From Ceratotherium simum simum (lineage: Eukaryota > Chordata > Mammalia > Perissodactyla > Rhinocerotidae), in assembly GCF_000283155.1 (NCBI RefSeq), contig NW_004454160.1, positions 8,260,081 through 8,324,080 on the forward strand: a stretch of DNA of 64,000 bases, given 5' to 3'. Positions 48,991 through 61,042 of the stretch are shown piece by piece. Numbering within the stretch: position 1 is the first letter of the stretch; each line of letters begins with the position of its first letter. A program made the translations under genes and the position numbers. The notes under the pieces were generated by a model. That model searched no databases, had not been told where the DNA came from, and saw only the letters and a list, made by a program, of their open reading frames with translations.

Positions 48991-51900
48991 TGATATATAT
49001 GCTTGGTTTCAATAATATATCACTTAACTTACACCAAAACAAGTACAAAAGAATAAATTTCAAACCAAATATAGTAATGCTGAGCGGATATAGAATGATG
49101 GAGTGGTGATAGTAAAGTGGTTTTGCTAAAGTCTTCCTATAGGAGATGAATTTGGAGAAGAGTTTTAAATGAAGAGGCCAACGTGGATTGTCAGAAAATA
49201 GAAAGGGCACTTAGGTTGCAGAACTACTTACTGTAAAGGCAGACACAAGTAGACAAGCTACCTGGAGAACTCTTCACAGTATAAGCCTATTTGATGAACT
49301 CTGGTACTTTAAAATAAAGAATGCACATTTGCTTTTCTGCTTTCAAACTGATTCACTCTAATTTCATTCCTGTTCTTGCTAGCAAGCCACTTAAGAAAGA
49401 ATGCTGTTTGCTCATTTATATTATATACTCACAACTGTATAAAGAATTTCAGCCTTTCTAATTGTCTGAAATGTACAGTAATACTAAAGAAACAGTAGGC
49501 ACTGTTTGTAATGATTCAGGGGGAATTTGATTGACTCTCTGAAATAAAAAAAAAAAAGTCTTAATATAATGTATAAATGTATATCTTATGTTTCAACATC
49601 ACTCTTTCAGAATCAAAGGGTAAATGTGAAGGATTATGGGGGAAGTTTAACTGAACAGAATAAACTTTCTGTCTAAAATACCATAACTCTTGGGTATTTT
49701 TTGCTAACGTGGGGATCTTAGGTGTCAGGTGTATTTATAGTAGTTGTACCAATAGGTAGGAAACCTACGTATGTTCCTTAATGCTGATGAGGCCTCAATG
49801 AAAGATTGGGTGTTAATGGTATTCTATCTGAATTTAAGGAAAAAATAAAATTATCTCTCTCAGTTCTATAATAACATTAGATTGCCTTAGGTCCATCTTG
49901 ACAGCCAGCTTCAAGAAAAGAAATTATTTGGGCTTCAGATGATGCTCAACAAAATTAAGAGAACTGATATTTAGAGAAGTCAGACCACATAAATACCCTC
50001 TGACCTCATCCTGTAATTTCAAGCATTCTGGAAATGAAACGTGTACGTACTATTCAAAGTGTAGAAAGGGGCTATATTCCCATTGAGCACTCTTACGTAT
50101 TACCAATATGATATACAGAGAAAGAAGCAGTTTGGGGGAGAATTTAAAAAGGAAGCATATTCTCACACTCTTTGTTAGAAACATGCCAGCTCGTTTTCAT
50201 CTATTCAGTACGCTGGAGTCCCAATTTCTTTCTGAGGCCAGAGTTCAAGCTTTTACTCTCAGGTAGCAGCAGCTTTACAATTAAATTTTAATCCCTCAGT
50301 GTTGTTAGACTCCTATCTAGAGTATAGCCACAACTGTTTTTGGCAGGCAGATACATTGCTGTTTTTCCTTCCGTCACAGTAAGATAGAAGAATGTTCTCT
50401 GGCTGGGGTGTGGATGAAGGCACTTTACTAATCTTATAAATAATTCATCTTTGGTTGCTGGGGTACTCAGAGTTGAAACTTTGCCCTCTGATAAAATTCA
50501 GCTGGACTTTTTATTTACTTCACTCTGATCCCTTTGGGATTTAGCCCTTGTTGGGAGCCCAGGGATTCTAATTCAACTAAGCCCTAGCTGTGTAGATTTT
50601 TCTTATTAATTTTCTCTTGGTGTATTTTAGCTATTGGAATACTACCTTAAAAAAAATGCAATAGAACATGCAGCTCAGAGTCCTGGATACCCTAAGAAGA
50701 TTCTTCTTGCAGTATTGGCGTATTGAATGGAAGGACTCCAGTAGGGCTTATCTTAATTTGTTGTCAAAGTTTAGTTTTTAAAGAGCCTCAGCATTTAAAA
50801 ATATGTTAACTATTTTTCTATAACATGCCATAGTATAGTAATGATTATCCTGTAACATACTATAGGTTTTTGACTTTTGAAATCATTGCATTAAGATGTT
50901 ACTACTAATGAATTTGTTCATTTGTTCATTCAATGAACAGATATTTATTGGGCACCTTTATGAAGTATAAAATACAATCCTTGTTCACATGTAATTCATA
51001 GTCTAATGACAGGGGGTTTGAGGCAGGTAAGAGATGTATAAGACAGGGGCTACTGCAGCAACAATAGATTAGTCCATCCTTGCATATTTATTCACTTGAC
51101 TGGAAGTGACTGATGAGTTATTTTCACGTGCCTCAGATAAGATTTAGTGACCCAAAAAGTCAATCTAGACTCATAGAGGACTTTTCTTTTCAGAAGAATT
51201 TATTTGGTTAGGATTCCTTTCAGTCAAACAAGAGGAGATAGAAAGAGGTCTCTCTGTCTTTTTCAAATATGAGACTTGGAAGACTTTCATCTTTACACCT
51301 AACTGACGAAGTTCATGTTTTTGTAAACAGTAGTATTCATTATGTTTATCTGAATAGTTTAGAATTTATCAAAAAATGAAGTGCTCCACAATTCAAAATT
51401 TAAATAAGAAATGTCTCACTTCACATTCTTGTAGTAGCTACCGTAAGACAAAAGCCTCTAATACTCATACATTTTCATCTTCCTCTTTTATCTCTTCTCA
51501 TCCTAATAATGACAGATTAATAAGGGCTAAGGGCCATCCTGGTTTAGAAAATGAAACAGTGCAATATCATTCTGAAGCAGGATGGGACAGCAAGAGTTAG
51601 GACTAAAACTCTTTGGCTCTCTGGTCATGTGAGAGAGAAGGGAAAGAGCCACTCATAATTTCCCAGAGCCCACCATTAATGTCAAAGCTGCATCCTGCAG
51701 TCACTGATTCTGAAAATAGGCACATATCAGATTAATTTAAAAAAATAAAAAATAAAAGGATATTGGTTAAGGCACTAAAATAAGGTTCCCTTTCCCTCTC
51801 TTCCAAACTGAATTTTGCTCATCAATTCTGCATCCTGGACAATTATAACTTTTTGCAGAGGGAACCACTGAGATTTTCTAAGTAACTGAAAAATATTTCC

Positions 51901-52253
51901 TATCTTTATTGGGCTCTGTCAAGTATATGTACTAACTGGATCATTGGGGATATGACCTTGGAAGAAATATTTAAAAATAGGTACAGAACCTGTCCTTGGG
52001 GGAGTTTCTACTAATTAGGCATGTAATCAATAAATATGGTAAAATGATGAAGGTATATGGAGTAGAAGAGTAAAAAAAGTAGGCCCAAGGTTGTACCAGA
52101 GGGTTGGAGAGTATACTGATTTAACTCAGTGTGGCAGCAGAAGAAAGGAAGTGGGACATTTTGAACAATGACTTGGAGGCAGAAAACTGCAGATCAGGCT
52201 TTGGAATTGACTGGTCACTGTTAGTTCTCTAGCAACCCATCTGACCTTGCTAT

Positions 52254-52673
52254 GTTTTAGTTTAGTTAGTGCTGTCAATTCCATTCTGACTCCTAGCGAC
52301 CCAGTGTACAGCAGAGCGGTACAGAAGACCCCTGCCCAGTCTTTTTGTGCCATCCTCTCACCTTCCAGTGCTATATCAGACAGAGCTCCACTGCTATTCA
52401 CAGGGTTTTCATGGCCAATTTTTCAGAAGTGTCCTTTTTCCTAGTCTTAGTCTGGAAGCTCCGCTGAAACCTGTCCACCGTGGGTGACCCTGCTGGTATT
52501 TGAAATACTGGTGGCATAGCTTTCAGCATCACAGCAACATGCAGCCACCACAGTATGACTACCGCAGGATGCAGCAGTAGGAGGGTGGTGTGGTTCCCTC
52601 ACCGGGAAACGGACCTGTGCTGAGGCGGTGAGAGCATGGACTCTTAACCACGAGACCACTAGCACTGGCTGAG
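52254..52673 (-). mobile_element. Composite tRNA-headed SINE, not ERE
   Basis: Read on the - strand, it begins with a tRNA-like head (GCTAGTGGTCTCGTGGTTAA), continues with a long body and ends with a module containing GGGTCGCTAGGAGTCAGAAT and GGAATTGACAGCAC. That module resembles the 'gtcgctatgagtcggaat' part of AfroSINE-type elements. Flanks show CTTGCTAT at 52246-52253 and 52674-52681 as a probable target-site duplication, giving about 420 bp. The family name is not known to me. Confidence 0.75.
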
Positions 52674-52793
52674 CTTGCTATATCTCCCGGAATAAGCAGA
52701 AATTATTATTCTTTGGGTAGATTATAGAATATACATCTCTAGAATGTGAGTTACATACATGATGGCATCTTCCAATTCAGGACTCTGATTTGT

Positions 52794-52991
52794 GGGCCAG
52801 CCCCGATGGCCTAGTGGTTAAAGTTTGGTGCGCTCTGCTTCAGCGGCCTGGGTTCGCTTCCTGGGCATGGAACCATACCTCTCATCTGTCAGTGGCCATG
52901 CTGTGGTGGCGGCTCACATTAAAAAAAAAAAAAAAGGAAGATTGGCAACAGATCTTAGCTCAGGGTGAATCTTCCTCAGCAAAAAAAAAAG
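52794..52991 (+). mobile_element. ERE-related SINE, short 'ctgtggtggcggctcacat' subtype
   Basis: It has head GGGCCAGCCCCGATGGCCTA, a shortened body, an internal A-run (about 52920-52935) and one 'ttagctcaggg' module before the terminal A-run. The target-site duplication TCTGATTTGT lies at 52784-52793 and 52992-53001. Confidence 0.93.
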
Positions 52992-54584
52992 TCTGATTTG
53001 TACCGTGCTGGTAAGGACGCAAATGCATATTTCTGGGTTGTAAGGAGCCCACTCTCATCCATTTACCTGTGTTCTCATTTATACTAGACCGGGTCTGCTA
53101 ACATTAGGTCTCTAGAGAAAGACTTAAGTAAAGTCCAGACCCCCTGAGTTCCTGTGAAGCTACTACCTACTCTCATGGGACTTGGATGAAGCTAAGGAAC
53201 ACAGTTACTTAACTTTTTCTTTTTTTTAACTTTTATCTTTCAGATGGCATTGAGAGTAACTGTATCTCTTGTTTGGCCTCAAGCTCCATATTGAATTGTT
53301 TTTTTTAAAATTGCTTTTGAGCAATAACTTTTCCCTGGTTGCTTAACCAGTCATACAAGTTGAGACTTCTGTCTGTATGCCCATTTTATAATAGCTGCTC
53401 TGGGAAAACAGATGAAAAATAATAAGTCAGTTAGATATTTTATGAGTATTGAAATCCCTTCCATTCAGAAATGTAAATAAAATAACCAGCATGAGCAATC
53501 AGCTTATGTCAGATTCCATGGGTTTATGTTACATAGGGAAATTATAGTGCAACCTGAAACATGCTTCTTAATGAATTCATAGTGGTGTCACAGTTGAATG
53601 TAAAGCTTGAGCTTTTCTATTGTGAAGGGTTTCAGAAATCACCTTTTATAAACTGCCTAGGGGAGGAGGAAAGAACTAAGATGATACCCACAAATGCTAT
53701 CACTGTTAAGTGGCTGCCCCCAGCACCAAATTGTGCCAGTTAAATAAAGCATAAACTTAGGATACTGCTCACCTTTTGGCTTATTCAGTGGTCATATATA
53801 TATATATATATTCCAATATTCTGTTTCTGAAAGTGGCACCAGGAAAGTGCTGTGGGAGAACAGGTGGTTTTGTCCTCATGGGTTAGGGAAGTTCAGTTAG
53901 GAGGTATGACAGAAGCCCGATAAATAGCTCTGTTTTTACCTTCAACAAATGCCAGAAGCCAGAGTCCTAATTGGAAGTCATGAAATCGGAATTTGTCTCT
54001 TATCTTTGGTGCTGCTCTAGCAGCCTGGAGTGCACAAGAACTATCTCCTTACTTATTAGTGAACTGGTTTTGCAGTCCCTAAAGCTCTCTCATAACTCTT
54101 CTCCTCTTCACTACGGCCTCAGATATGATGAATCTGCTAGCCAAAAAAGTCCCCTATGCCAAACAGGATACAGGAGACCAGTCAAGTTTTAAGGTTGGGA
54201 GTGAGGGAAAGAAACATGGATTTTCTATTTTAAATTATTCCTTTTTTATATTCTAATTTCTTAAGAGTTTGGCTTGATTTATGCCAGTGTCTGGGCCTGT
54301 AAGCCTACATTAATGCATCACAGTTCTAGATGGGATATTTGATATCTTTTATTTAGCCCAGAATCTCAAATGATAGGGAGCTGTAGTTAAGGTTACTTAG
54401 CACTTACATAGTTGGGCTTTACAGTGTAGCTCTCTTTTAGTCCCTGTATCTGTAACAAATGGACTCATCCATGTGCTTTCCCCATAGGTGCTCTGGTGTT
54501 TACTGACAGATCAAGATGCTGTGTGGTTCTGTAGGGGACTCTGAACCATTTGACAGTCTAGGCACATGCAATCACCTCACGTTA

Positions 54585-54870
54585 TTTAAGCCCTGATCTC
54601 AGCATTCTAATTTCTTTGTATTCTCCTGTGTATATAATATGTACTTGTTTGAAATTCCTTATATATTGCTTGCATACTCTTGCTTCTAACTTTCAGCACG
54701 TACTGGTTTCCTTCTATTTAGAATGCCTTCCTCTGACTGCCCTCAACCAGTCCATACTTTATCTTTTAAAACTCTACTCAGAAGTCATCTCCTGTAGAAA
54801 GCCTGATTCAACACATTCACCTGATTCCCTGATTCTGACACTTGTTTCTCAGTCTGTTACTTAAACTGTT
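54585..54870 (+). repeat. L2 LINE fragment
   Basis: It shows 'tagaatgccttcctctgact', 'aaaactctactcagaagtca' and 'cctgtagaaagcctgattca', the typical L2 3' coding-region remnants. Confidence 0.7.
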
Positions 54871-56525
54871 TTGTTGTTTTGTAATTGTTGCTTCTGTACA
54901 TTGTCGCCCAACAAGCATAGTGATTCTAGGAATGATGTTCCTCCTCCATCCCCTTGTCTTTGTTTATTATACACAAACATTTTGAAGGCCTACTGACAAC
55001 CTTTTCATTTTTCCCTGAGTTCTAGTCCACTTTCCATACCCTTTCCTTTTACTTCATAGTTACATTCCTGGAGAAACAGGGCATGTGTTTAGGGTTTAGC
55101 CTCCACCTCAGCATGTGTGTGTGTGGCAGCCTGCTGACTAGATCCCTACAGTTGGGAAGGATTTAACTCTTTGGTTTGACAATTCCTGCATTCTACTTGG
55201 ACACCTTCAAGAAGTAGATGTGAGACCAGTAGAGGGTCTGGAGATGGGAGTAGGGAAATTTCCACTGAAAGCGAAGTTAGCTTTTTCCTTCCTTTTTACA
55301 CAAGACCTATGAAGCTGCTGTCGTCAGCAACTCACCCGACACTCTCCTGCTCTGCCTCTTTTCCAGGAGTCAGGGTTAGTTTAAGAAAAAGCCTCTTGCT
55401 AGAAGCCATGACCTCGTACTTTTATCCCCTCCATCTGGTGTGCGGCCTCATGGGGCTGTGCTGCTATGCAGGAGGTGAGCAATGGAATTCTTTAGATGAT
55501 GACTTCTGAGCCCACATGCGGAGGCAGTGGGGGTGGGAAGCAGGGAGAACAGTGAGCCAAGATGGATGGACCAAAGAGTAAGGTTTACTCTGGAAGAAAT
55601 ACTGACTATAGGTAGACTGTTTTCATGAGGTGTTCTTCCCTTAGCTCAAATAGGGGCCCAGGTTAGGGAGCTGTAGCATCCTAGGTCTATGATTGATGAA
55701 CACTGTGTTCCTGCAGTTTTCCCTTCTGCCTTCACAGTTGGGGTGCAGGAGTGGGATAGATAGGGTATGTGAGGGCTTATGCTGTCTCTAATGGAATGCA
55801 TTCCAGGATTGAGCAGGGAAGGGTTCCCTTTGCACACATCATCTCTTGGAGCTGCTTTGTTTCACTGTCTTGGACCTAAACAGAAGTCCAGATTTTGAAT
55901 GAGGTGGGGAGGAGGGGTTGAGAACAGCAAAAGTTTGTGATCAAGTGAAAATCTGTTGTCTGCCTCTTCTTGCAAGGCTTTCTCTGCAGGGTAGATACTC
56001 CTTGCCTTGGTGTAGATAAATTGCTTGTCTCAGGTAGAGGTCCCAGGACCTTTACTAGGCTGTGAGTAGGCATCTGACCTGGGATAGGACGGTTTTTTAG
56101 CACTCTCATTCCCTGTTCTTACTTGCCTAGCTCAGGGGTTGACAGCATTTTTAAAAAGAGTAAAGTCTCAAAAGAGATTATAATACGTATTTTAAAAGCC
56201 CAAAGTCTTAATAATGTCCTCTCATGACTTCCCATAACTACTTCTACTCTGTCTATACATTTAGCATCACTTTAAAAGAACTAGATAAAATTCAAACAAA
56301 TTTTTAAGTGTTAATCTGAAGAAGAAGAAAAAGGAATAGAAAGAACTAGGAGCCAGAGTTGATTAAATGTGGACTGCTTAGTATAGTGATTATTTGGTGG
56401 TGGTGGTAATAGTGGCAGAAATGGCAAAAAGATTCATTGATGAGGTCAGGGAAAGCCTAGACTGTTCCTTTTGTCTGCTCAGATAAAATCTCCTAAAATA
56501 TTTTGTGTCAGTTTCTGTTCTGAAG

Positions 56526-56555
56526 GTGCTGGCATGCTGGCACCTCCAGCCCTAG
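56526..56555 (+). CDS. ST7L: ST7L terminal coding exon, shortened C-terminus
   Basis: The acceptor is a pyrimidine-rich tract ending TTCTGAAG (AG at 56524-56525). The phase matches the preceding exon. The exon reads VLACWHLQP and then TAG at 56553-56555. The human tail as I remember it begins VLGLWCPQPWASSGFEENTQ and continues with DLKSEDLGLSSG. The genomic sequence here still carries that segment beyond the stop: codons for ASS, F.ES, TQDLKSE are visible to 56604, so the exon assignment is well supported. Trp has become a stop, and a base is missing near 56605 as well. Because this is the last exon, nonsense-mediated decay is not expected. An alternative 3' exon cannot be excluded. Confidence 0.8.
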   Translation: MLACWHLQP

Positions 56556-56573
56556 GCATCTTCAGTCTTTGAC

Positions 56574-56790
56574 GAGAGCACACAGGATTTGAAGTCAGAA
56601 GGCTGGGTTTGAGTTCTGGATGAGCCACTCAGTATCCATGTGACCCTGGACAAATCACTGAGCCTCTCTGAACAGCACCTGTACAATGAGAATAACTCCT
56701 ACCTCACAGAATTAGTGTGCGAATTACATATGTGCTAAAGCATTTTGTACATGAAAAAGCTTTTTATGAACATCACCCTTATTCTTGGGG
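56574..56790 (+). repeat. MIR SINE overlapping the ST7L terminal exon
   Basis: It begins at about GAGAGCACACAGGATTTGAA and continues 'gggtttgagttctggatgag', 'catgtgaccctggacaaatc', 'actgagcctctctgaac' and 'acaatgagaataactcctac'. This is a standard MIR in sense orientation. Its 5' part coincides with the segment that encodes the distal C-terminus in the human protein. Confidence 0.88.
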
Positions 56791-58317
56791 AAGTCCCACC
56801 TTGAAAGTTATCAAATAGGATGGACAGCTGTGGATTAAACTGTCTTCCTTTTTTGTCACTCAGCTTAGCCTTCCTGTTTGGTCAGGCCTGCTTACAGGGG
56901 CTGGTAGTGTTGAAGTAGTCACCAGATTTCAGCTTCTTTTGGTCAAAGAAAGGGAACTCCCATGTCCAGCTGCTCCATCCATAGACTCATAGGCAGAATG
57001 GAAGTGAGCAAAGGCAAATTTTAAGCCAGGATAGTTCAGAGTTAGGGGGCTAAGGGGAGAATGCTTACCTTGCTTTCTCAAATCCAGGATGACTAAAACA
57101 TCTTAAGTAAATGAGGAATAGCCACAAAGATGGCTCAGAGATCATTTAAGCCATGAATGGGAAGTGGAAAAATATGCTTATAAACTCTCCTTCTCTTCTA
57201 TCCCTTTGACCTTTGGGGTCAGGGACAGGCATATTACTGATACCCACTGGATACTGCCTGAAACCTGCCAATCATCCAAAGAGAATAACAGCTTCTAGGA
57301 AAGTTCAGTTCAGTGCAGTCACTGTGAAATATTTACAGTAAAGCCACTGCTTGCTCCCCTCCAGAGCCTTTCTCTTGTGGAGATCATCTTTGGAACCCAA
57401 AGCTATCCTGTTTTCTAACCTAATAAGAGTTAAAAACAAGTCCTGAGCAGCAGGCTTAGTAATTATGTCATGCAGTCGTCAGCGACTGCCCCATCATCCA
57501 TAGCACATAGGGCACGAATCACACTATCTCCAGTGTGAACCAGCCAGAAGTTCTGTTGTGTCAGCCACTTTACCTGGGTGGTAACTGTCCACTGTTGACC
57601 TCTTATCTCCATGCCCTTTCTGCATCTTCCCTTGCCACCTCCCAGGGGAGTACCAAGCCCCAAATCAAACAGCTGCCTACATGTTGATAATATAACTTTT
57701 TAATATTCCTTGGTTATAACTGAACCTCTGTTGGTATGATTTTTAAAGGATTTGATTGAAATCTAGTTGCTTTTTTTTGTTGGGGAGAGGAAGAATGACT
57801 AGAACGCTTATGCAGCCTGAGAGAAGCTATGTGTATGTCCGTATATGAGCACCTCGTGCATGTGTATCCTTAAGGTTGTGTGCAGGCTGACAGGGAGGGC
57901 AAAGAGGGGAAAGGAAACATCTCTTTCTTATTTTCTAACATTGCCTCAAAGATGCCCAACCCCCGTAGTAGCAGGCAGTTCCCAAGTGGAGGATGGGGGC
58001 AGAGGCCTCCACCAAGGCCATCAATAACCAGGTGTGAGCTACAGGTCTCTGTGTAATGTGAAGCTCTCCCGTATTTCATTTCTGCACCCAGGGGGCGGCT
58101 CTGCAGGATTGCTTACGGAGAGCTCTGTGTCTGGCACCTCTCTCCACAAGGCCCAGGCGCCCAGGGTCCCACCGACCTGCCCAGGAATGCATCACATTGT
58201 TCTCTGGTGCTGTAATTTGGCTGCAGGAGCTAGGCTGACTGCCTCCCAGGGATGAGAAACATACTCTCCCTGTTGTCCTCCCTTGGGCTTCTGCCCTATG
58301 ACCACTGGGGGTATTTA

Positions 58318-58323
58318 AATAAA
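58318..58323 (+). terminator. ST7L: Candidate ST7L polyadenylation signal (AATAAA)
   Basis: This is the first canonical AATAAA after the ST7L stop codon, about 1.76 kb downstream. Two further copies at 59040 and 59070 are alternatives. Use is inferred only from position. Confidence 0.35.
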
Positions 58324-59039
58324 ACCTCAGAAAGGCTGAGGAAAAAAATCTTGATTATCTCTCTTATATTAAGCGATGTAGAAACCAGTGTCCTGAGTGG
58401 GTCTGAGAATTTGGCAGAGGACTTAGTGGTTGATATCTTGCTAAGAGAGGTGAGAGAAAGGAGAAGAAATTACTCTCTGCAACAGGGAAGAAGAGAAATG
58501 AGACAGTGAGTGGTCATAAGTCAGACCTACAAGACTTTTTGCAAACAGACCCTCAGGGCCACGCAATGTTTGATTCTTAAATAATCTGAAGTCCCTGATT
58601 TCATTTTTCCAGCATCACTCTAAGGACGAGTATGGATTAGTGCTGTTATTCAAGGCTAGCAATAATACAAGTTGGCTCTTAACTGCAGGGCTAGGTTAAG
58701 GCTGGCATTCTTTTACATAAAAGAAACTGGCTACGGGCTGTGCAGCTGAGGTACTTCAGTCATGTGCCCTTTCTAAAAGACTCTTAAGATCCTTAAAGGA
58801 TAGAGATAATGTTTTTTAAGTTAACTTTGTATCCAAATAGCACTTTCTGCCATGCATTATACCTAAATAATTAAAAGTTAAAAGAAATGAGGACCAAAAG
58901 GAAGGAGAGGAAGAAGAGGAGAGAAAGGCTAAGAGACTGCTGATCTGAGGGACAGACCTCTATTGAATAGGGAGGGATGGGAGAGAGAGATTAGCAGCAG
59001 TGAGTAGCAGCAGAACTAAATGGAGCCCTGACTGCACCA

Positions 59040-59075
59040 AATAAAGTTCTCACTTTGCTGCTTATTCCAAATAAA
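59040..59075 (+). terminator. ST7L: Candidate ST7L polyadenylation signals, pair of AATAAA
   Basis: Two AATAAA hexamers, at 59040-59045 and 59070-59075, lie 30 bp apart, about 2.5 kb after the stop. The second is followed by a T/G-rich stretch ('tttctgtttgt' near 59081) that would suit a downstream element. Confidence 0.4.
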
Positions 59076-60254
59076 TTAGTTTCTGTTTGTATAGTGCAGA
59101 ATGGGTGCCAGTTGTCTAAAGGCAATCGGAACGCAGAGGCAAGCTAAGGAATAAGAGGAAAAATTAATTGCTTGGCCATCATTCCTTCTTGGGGCCAGAT
59201 AGTCTCTGTAGTGGGGCTTACATGGACCTTTTCTCTCTCGCTATCCACCTCACTTTTCAAACCTCTCACTCTCTGGACAGCTTGCTCTTCTCTTAACGTT
59301 ACATTTACAGGAAACTGCAAAACTTGGGTCTTTTTAAACTAGAATCTGGAACCCAGGGTAAAATGTGACATGCCAGAAGAGGCCCACTTCCTTCCACAGG
59401 GTGAGAACCCAAAAAGAATAGATAACAGAGCACAGGTAGATTTCACTCAGGTTGATTTCCCATGGAAGGCCTATGCTATCATTTATGTGGTAACTTGGAT
59501 GTTCTTGTGAGAGCAGAAGCTAACAGGGACCTGAGGCTCTTTCCAGTGGCCCAGCATACAAGATAGCACCCTGTTGTAAATTCATTCAACTCTCTTCTGT
59601 GTTCAGACTGACTATGACCCCCTTACCTTCCCACTACCCTAGAGCTTTCCTCCTCTTAATCCAGCTCAAGCTGTCAGAAGCTCTTTTCTTTCCCTCCCAT
59701 TTCCCCCTCCCTAATCCCACCATTGGCTCATCAGTTATCCAGTTGACTCCACTCTGCAAGGAAGACATTCCCTTGGCCTGACTCACTCAGTCGCATTTCT
59801 CCACAGGAATCCCCTCACCGCAGACCACAAGGGCCCTGACTAGCTCATGTTTTGTGTTAATGGATGTGAAACCGGAGCAAACCCCCTCACCAAAAGAAAA
59901 ACCACCCTAAACTCTCCCACACAGGTCTCAGCAGGTTACACAAATATTAGTCCTATCATCCAAATAAATCTGCCCCCATGGCCCAGAGCTATGGCTCCCC
60001 CATCCTTCTGCTGCCTGTGCAGAGTGAAGCTGCCCCACAAACATGTGAGGACCTCAAGGGATGTTGGAGAGGAACTTGGGAAAGGAGGAGGGGCACTATA
60101 TTCAGAATTCCTTGTGTAGGCCCCTTAATCTACAGCCTGCTATCAATACTTTATAGTCCTGAATTAAAGGTTCCAAGAGAAGTCATGATGGACCAGACCA
60201 GGGGCTTTGGTAGTAGTGTCTGTTGGCTGGAGTTTGGGGCATAATTAAAACTCA

Positions 60255-60410
60255 GTATCTGAAATAGGTTCATACCCTCATTTTACAGATTAGAAGATAG
60301 AGGCTCAGAGAATTTGGGTATCTTGCTCAAAATATCAAAAACAGTTAAGTGGCACAGCTGTGATTTTAACCCAGGTCTGTCATAACTGCAAATTTCTATA
60401 CCACTCTGCT
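60255..60410 (+). repeat. L2/MIR-like ancient repeat
   Basis: It contains 'cattttacagattagaagat', 'gaggctcagagaattt' and 'ttaacccaggtctgtc', a common old-repeat pattern. Confidence 0.6.
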
Positions 60411-60887
60411 CCTTTAAAATATCAACAGGCAAGAGATGACCACTGTCCAAGTCACATAAAAATAGGACCTCACAGTTTTGGGGACTCCATGTTCTACCCT
60501 CTAATTTACAAAGGCTGCTATCTCTGGAGACTACACTACTGCAAGCTCAATTAGACAGTGGCTAGTAGCATTGAAGGAACTCCCTTATTTAAGCCAAATG
60601 TGAGTGAACAATAATAATCACCAGGACTTGGAGAGTCACTAAATAAAGATTTGTTGAATAAATGGGGAAAGGCTGCCTTCTAAGCTATTTACCACTTTGG
60701 CCCCAAGCCCCAGCTCTCCTTCCCTTTGTAGACACTGACTCCCGCTCCCAGCTTCAAAGGCTAGGATCCTCTCCTAAAAATTGCCAAATCCCGAGATCCC
60801 TACCTACCTATATATACTGAGTCCTCATGTGGGCCCTTGAGATCAGGCCTACTACCCTCTCCCACCCTCCATGAGTCGCATGTCTTT

Positions 60888-61042
60888 TACTCAGTGTTTC
60901 CCAAACCTGGCTGACCACCAAAACAATGTGTGGAAAGTTTAAAAAAATAAAATCCCAAGGCCTAGGCAGACTTACTAAATTATTCTTTCTCAGGAGTGTT
61001 CCAGGGTATTCTAATGATTGGTTAGACATGGGAACCATTGCA
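60888..61042. repeat. MER5A-like hAT transposon relic
   Basis: It begins 'cagtgtttcccaaacctggc' and includes 'aaaatcccaaggcctaggca' and 'ccagggtattctaatgattg', a diverged MER5A layout. Confidence 0.55.

Larger units (their letters stand above)
43082..56525 (+). other. ST7L: Last ST7L intron (13.4 kb)
   Basis: The first 9 kb (43082-52240) contain no ERE and no L1, only a MER5A-like relic (45165-45345), a MIR (45410-45640) and an L2-like piece (48850-48990). A composite SINE (52254-52673), an ERE (52794-52991), a TA run (about 53794-53811) and an L2 (54585-54870) follow. The rest is unique sequence. A splice-like 'ccccatag' at 54480-54487 and a pyrimidine tract before 55368 were considered as cryptic exons without support. 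Confidence 0.75.

Noticed and set aside
54480..54560. Possible alternative ST7L terminal exon after CCCCATAG
   Set aside because: The frame gives a short peptide unlike the known tail, whereas 56526 matches it.
55309..55509. Possible exon after TCTTTTCCAG near 55367
   Set aside because: Splice-like but the downstream frame has no resemblance to ST7L, and the first in-frame continuation does not match any isoform I recall.
57463..57663. 66-codon open frame on the - strand in the convergent 3' region
   Set aside because: It lies in expected UTR or spacer sequence and resembles no protein I know; could be a conserved UTR block but there is no coding evidence.
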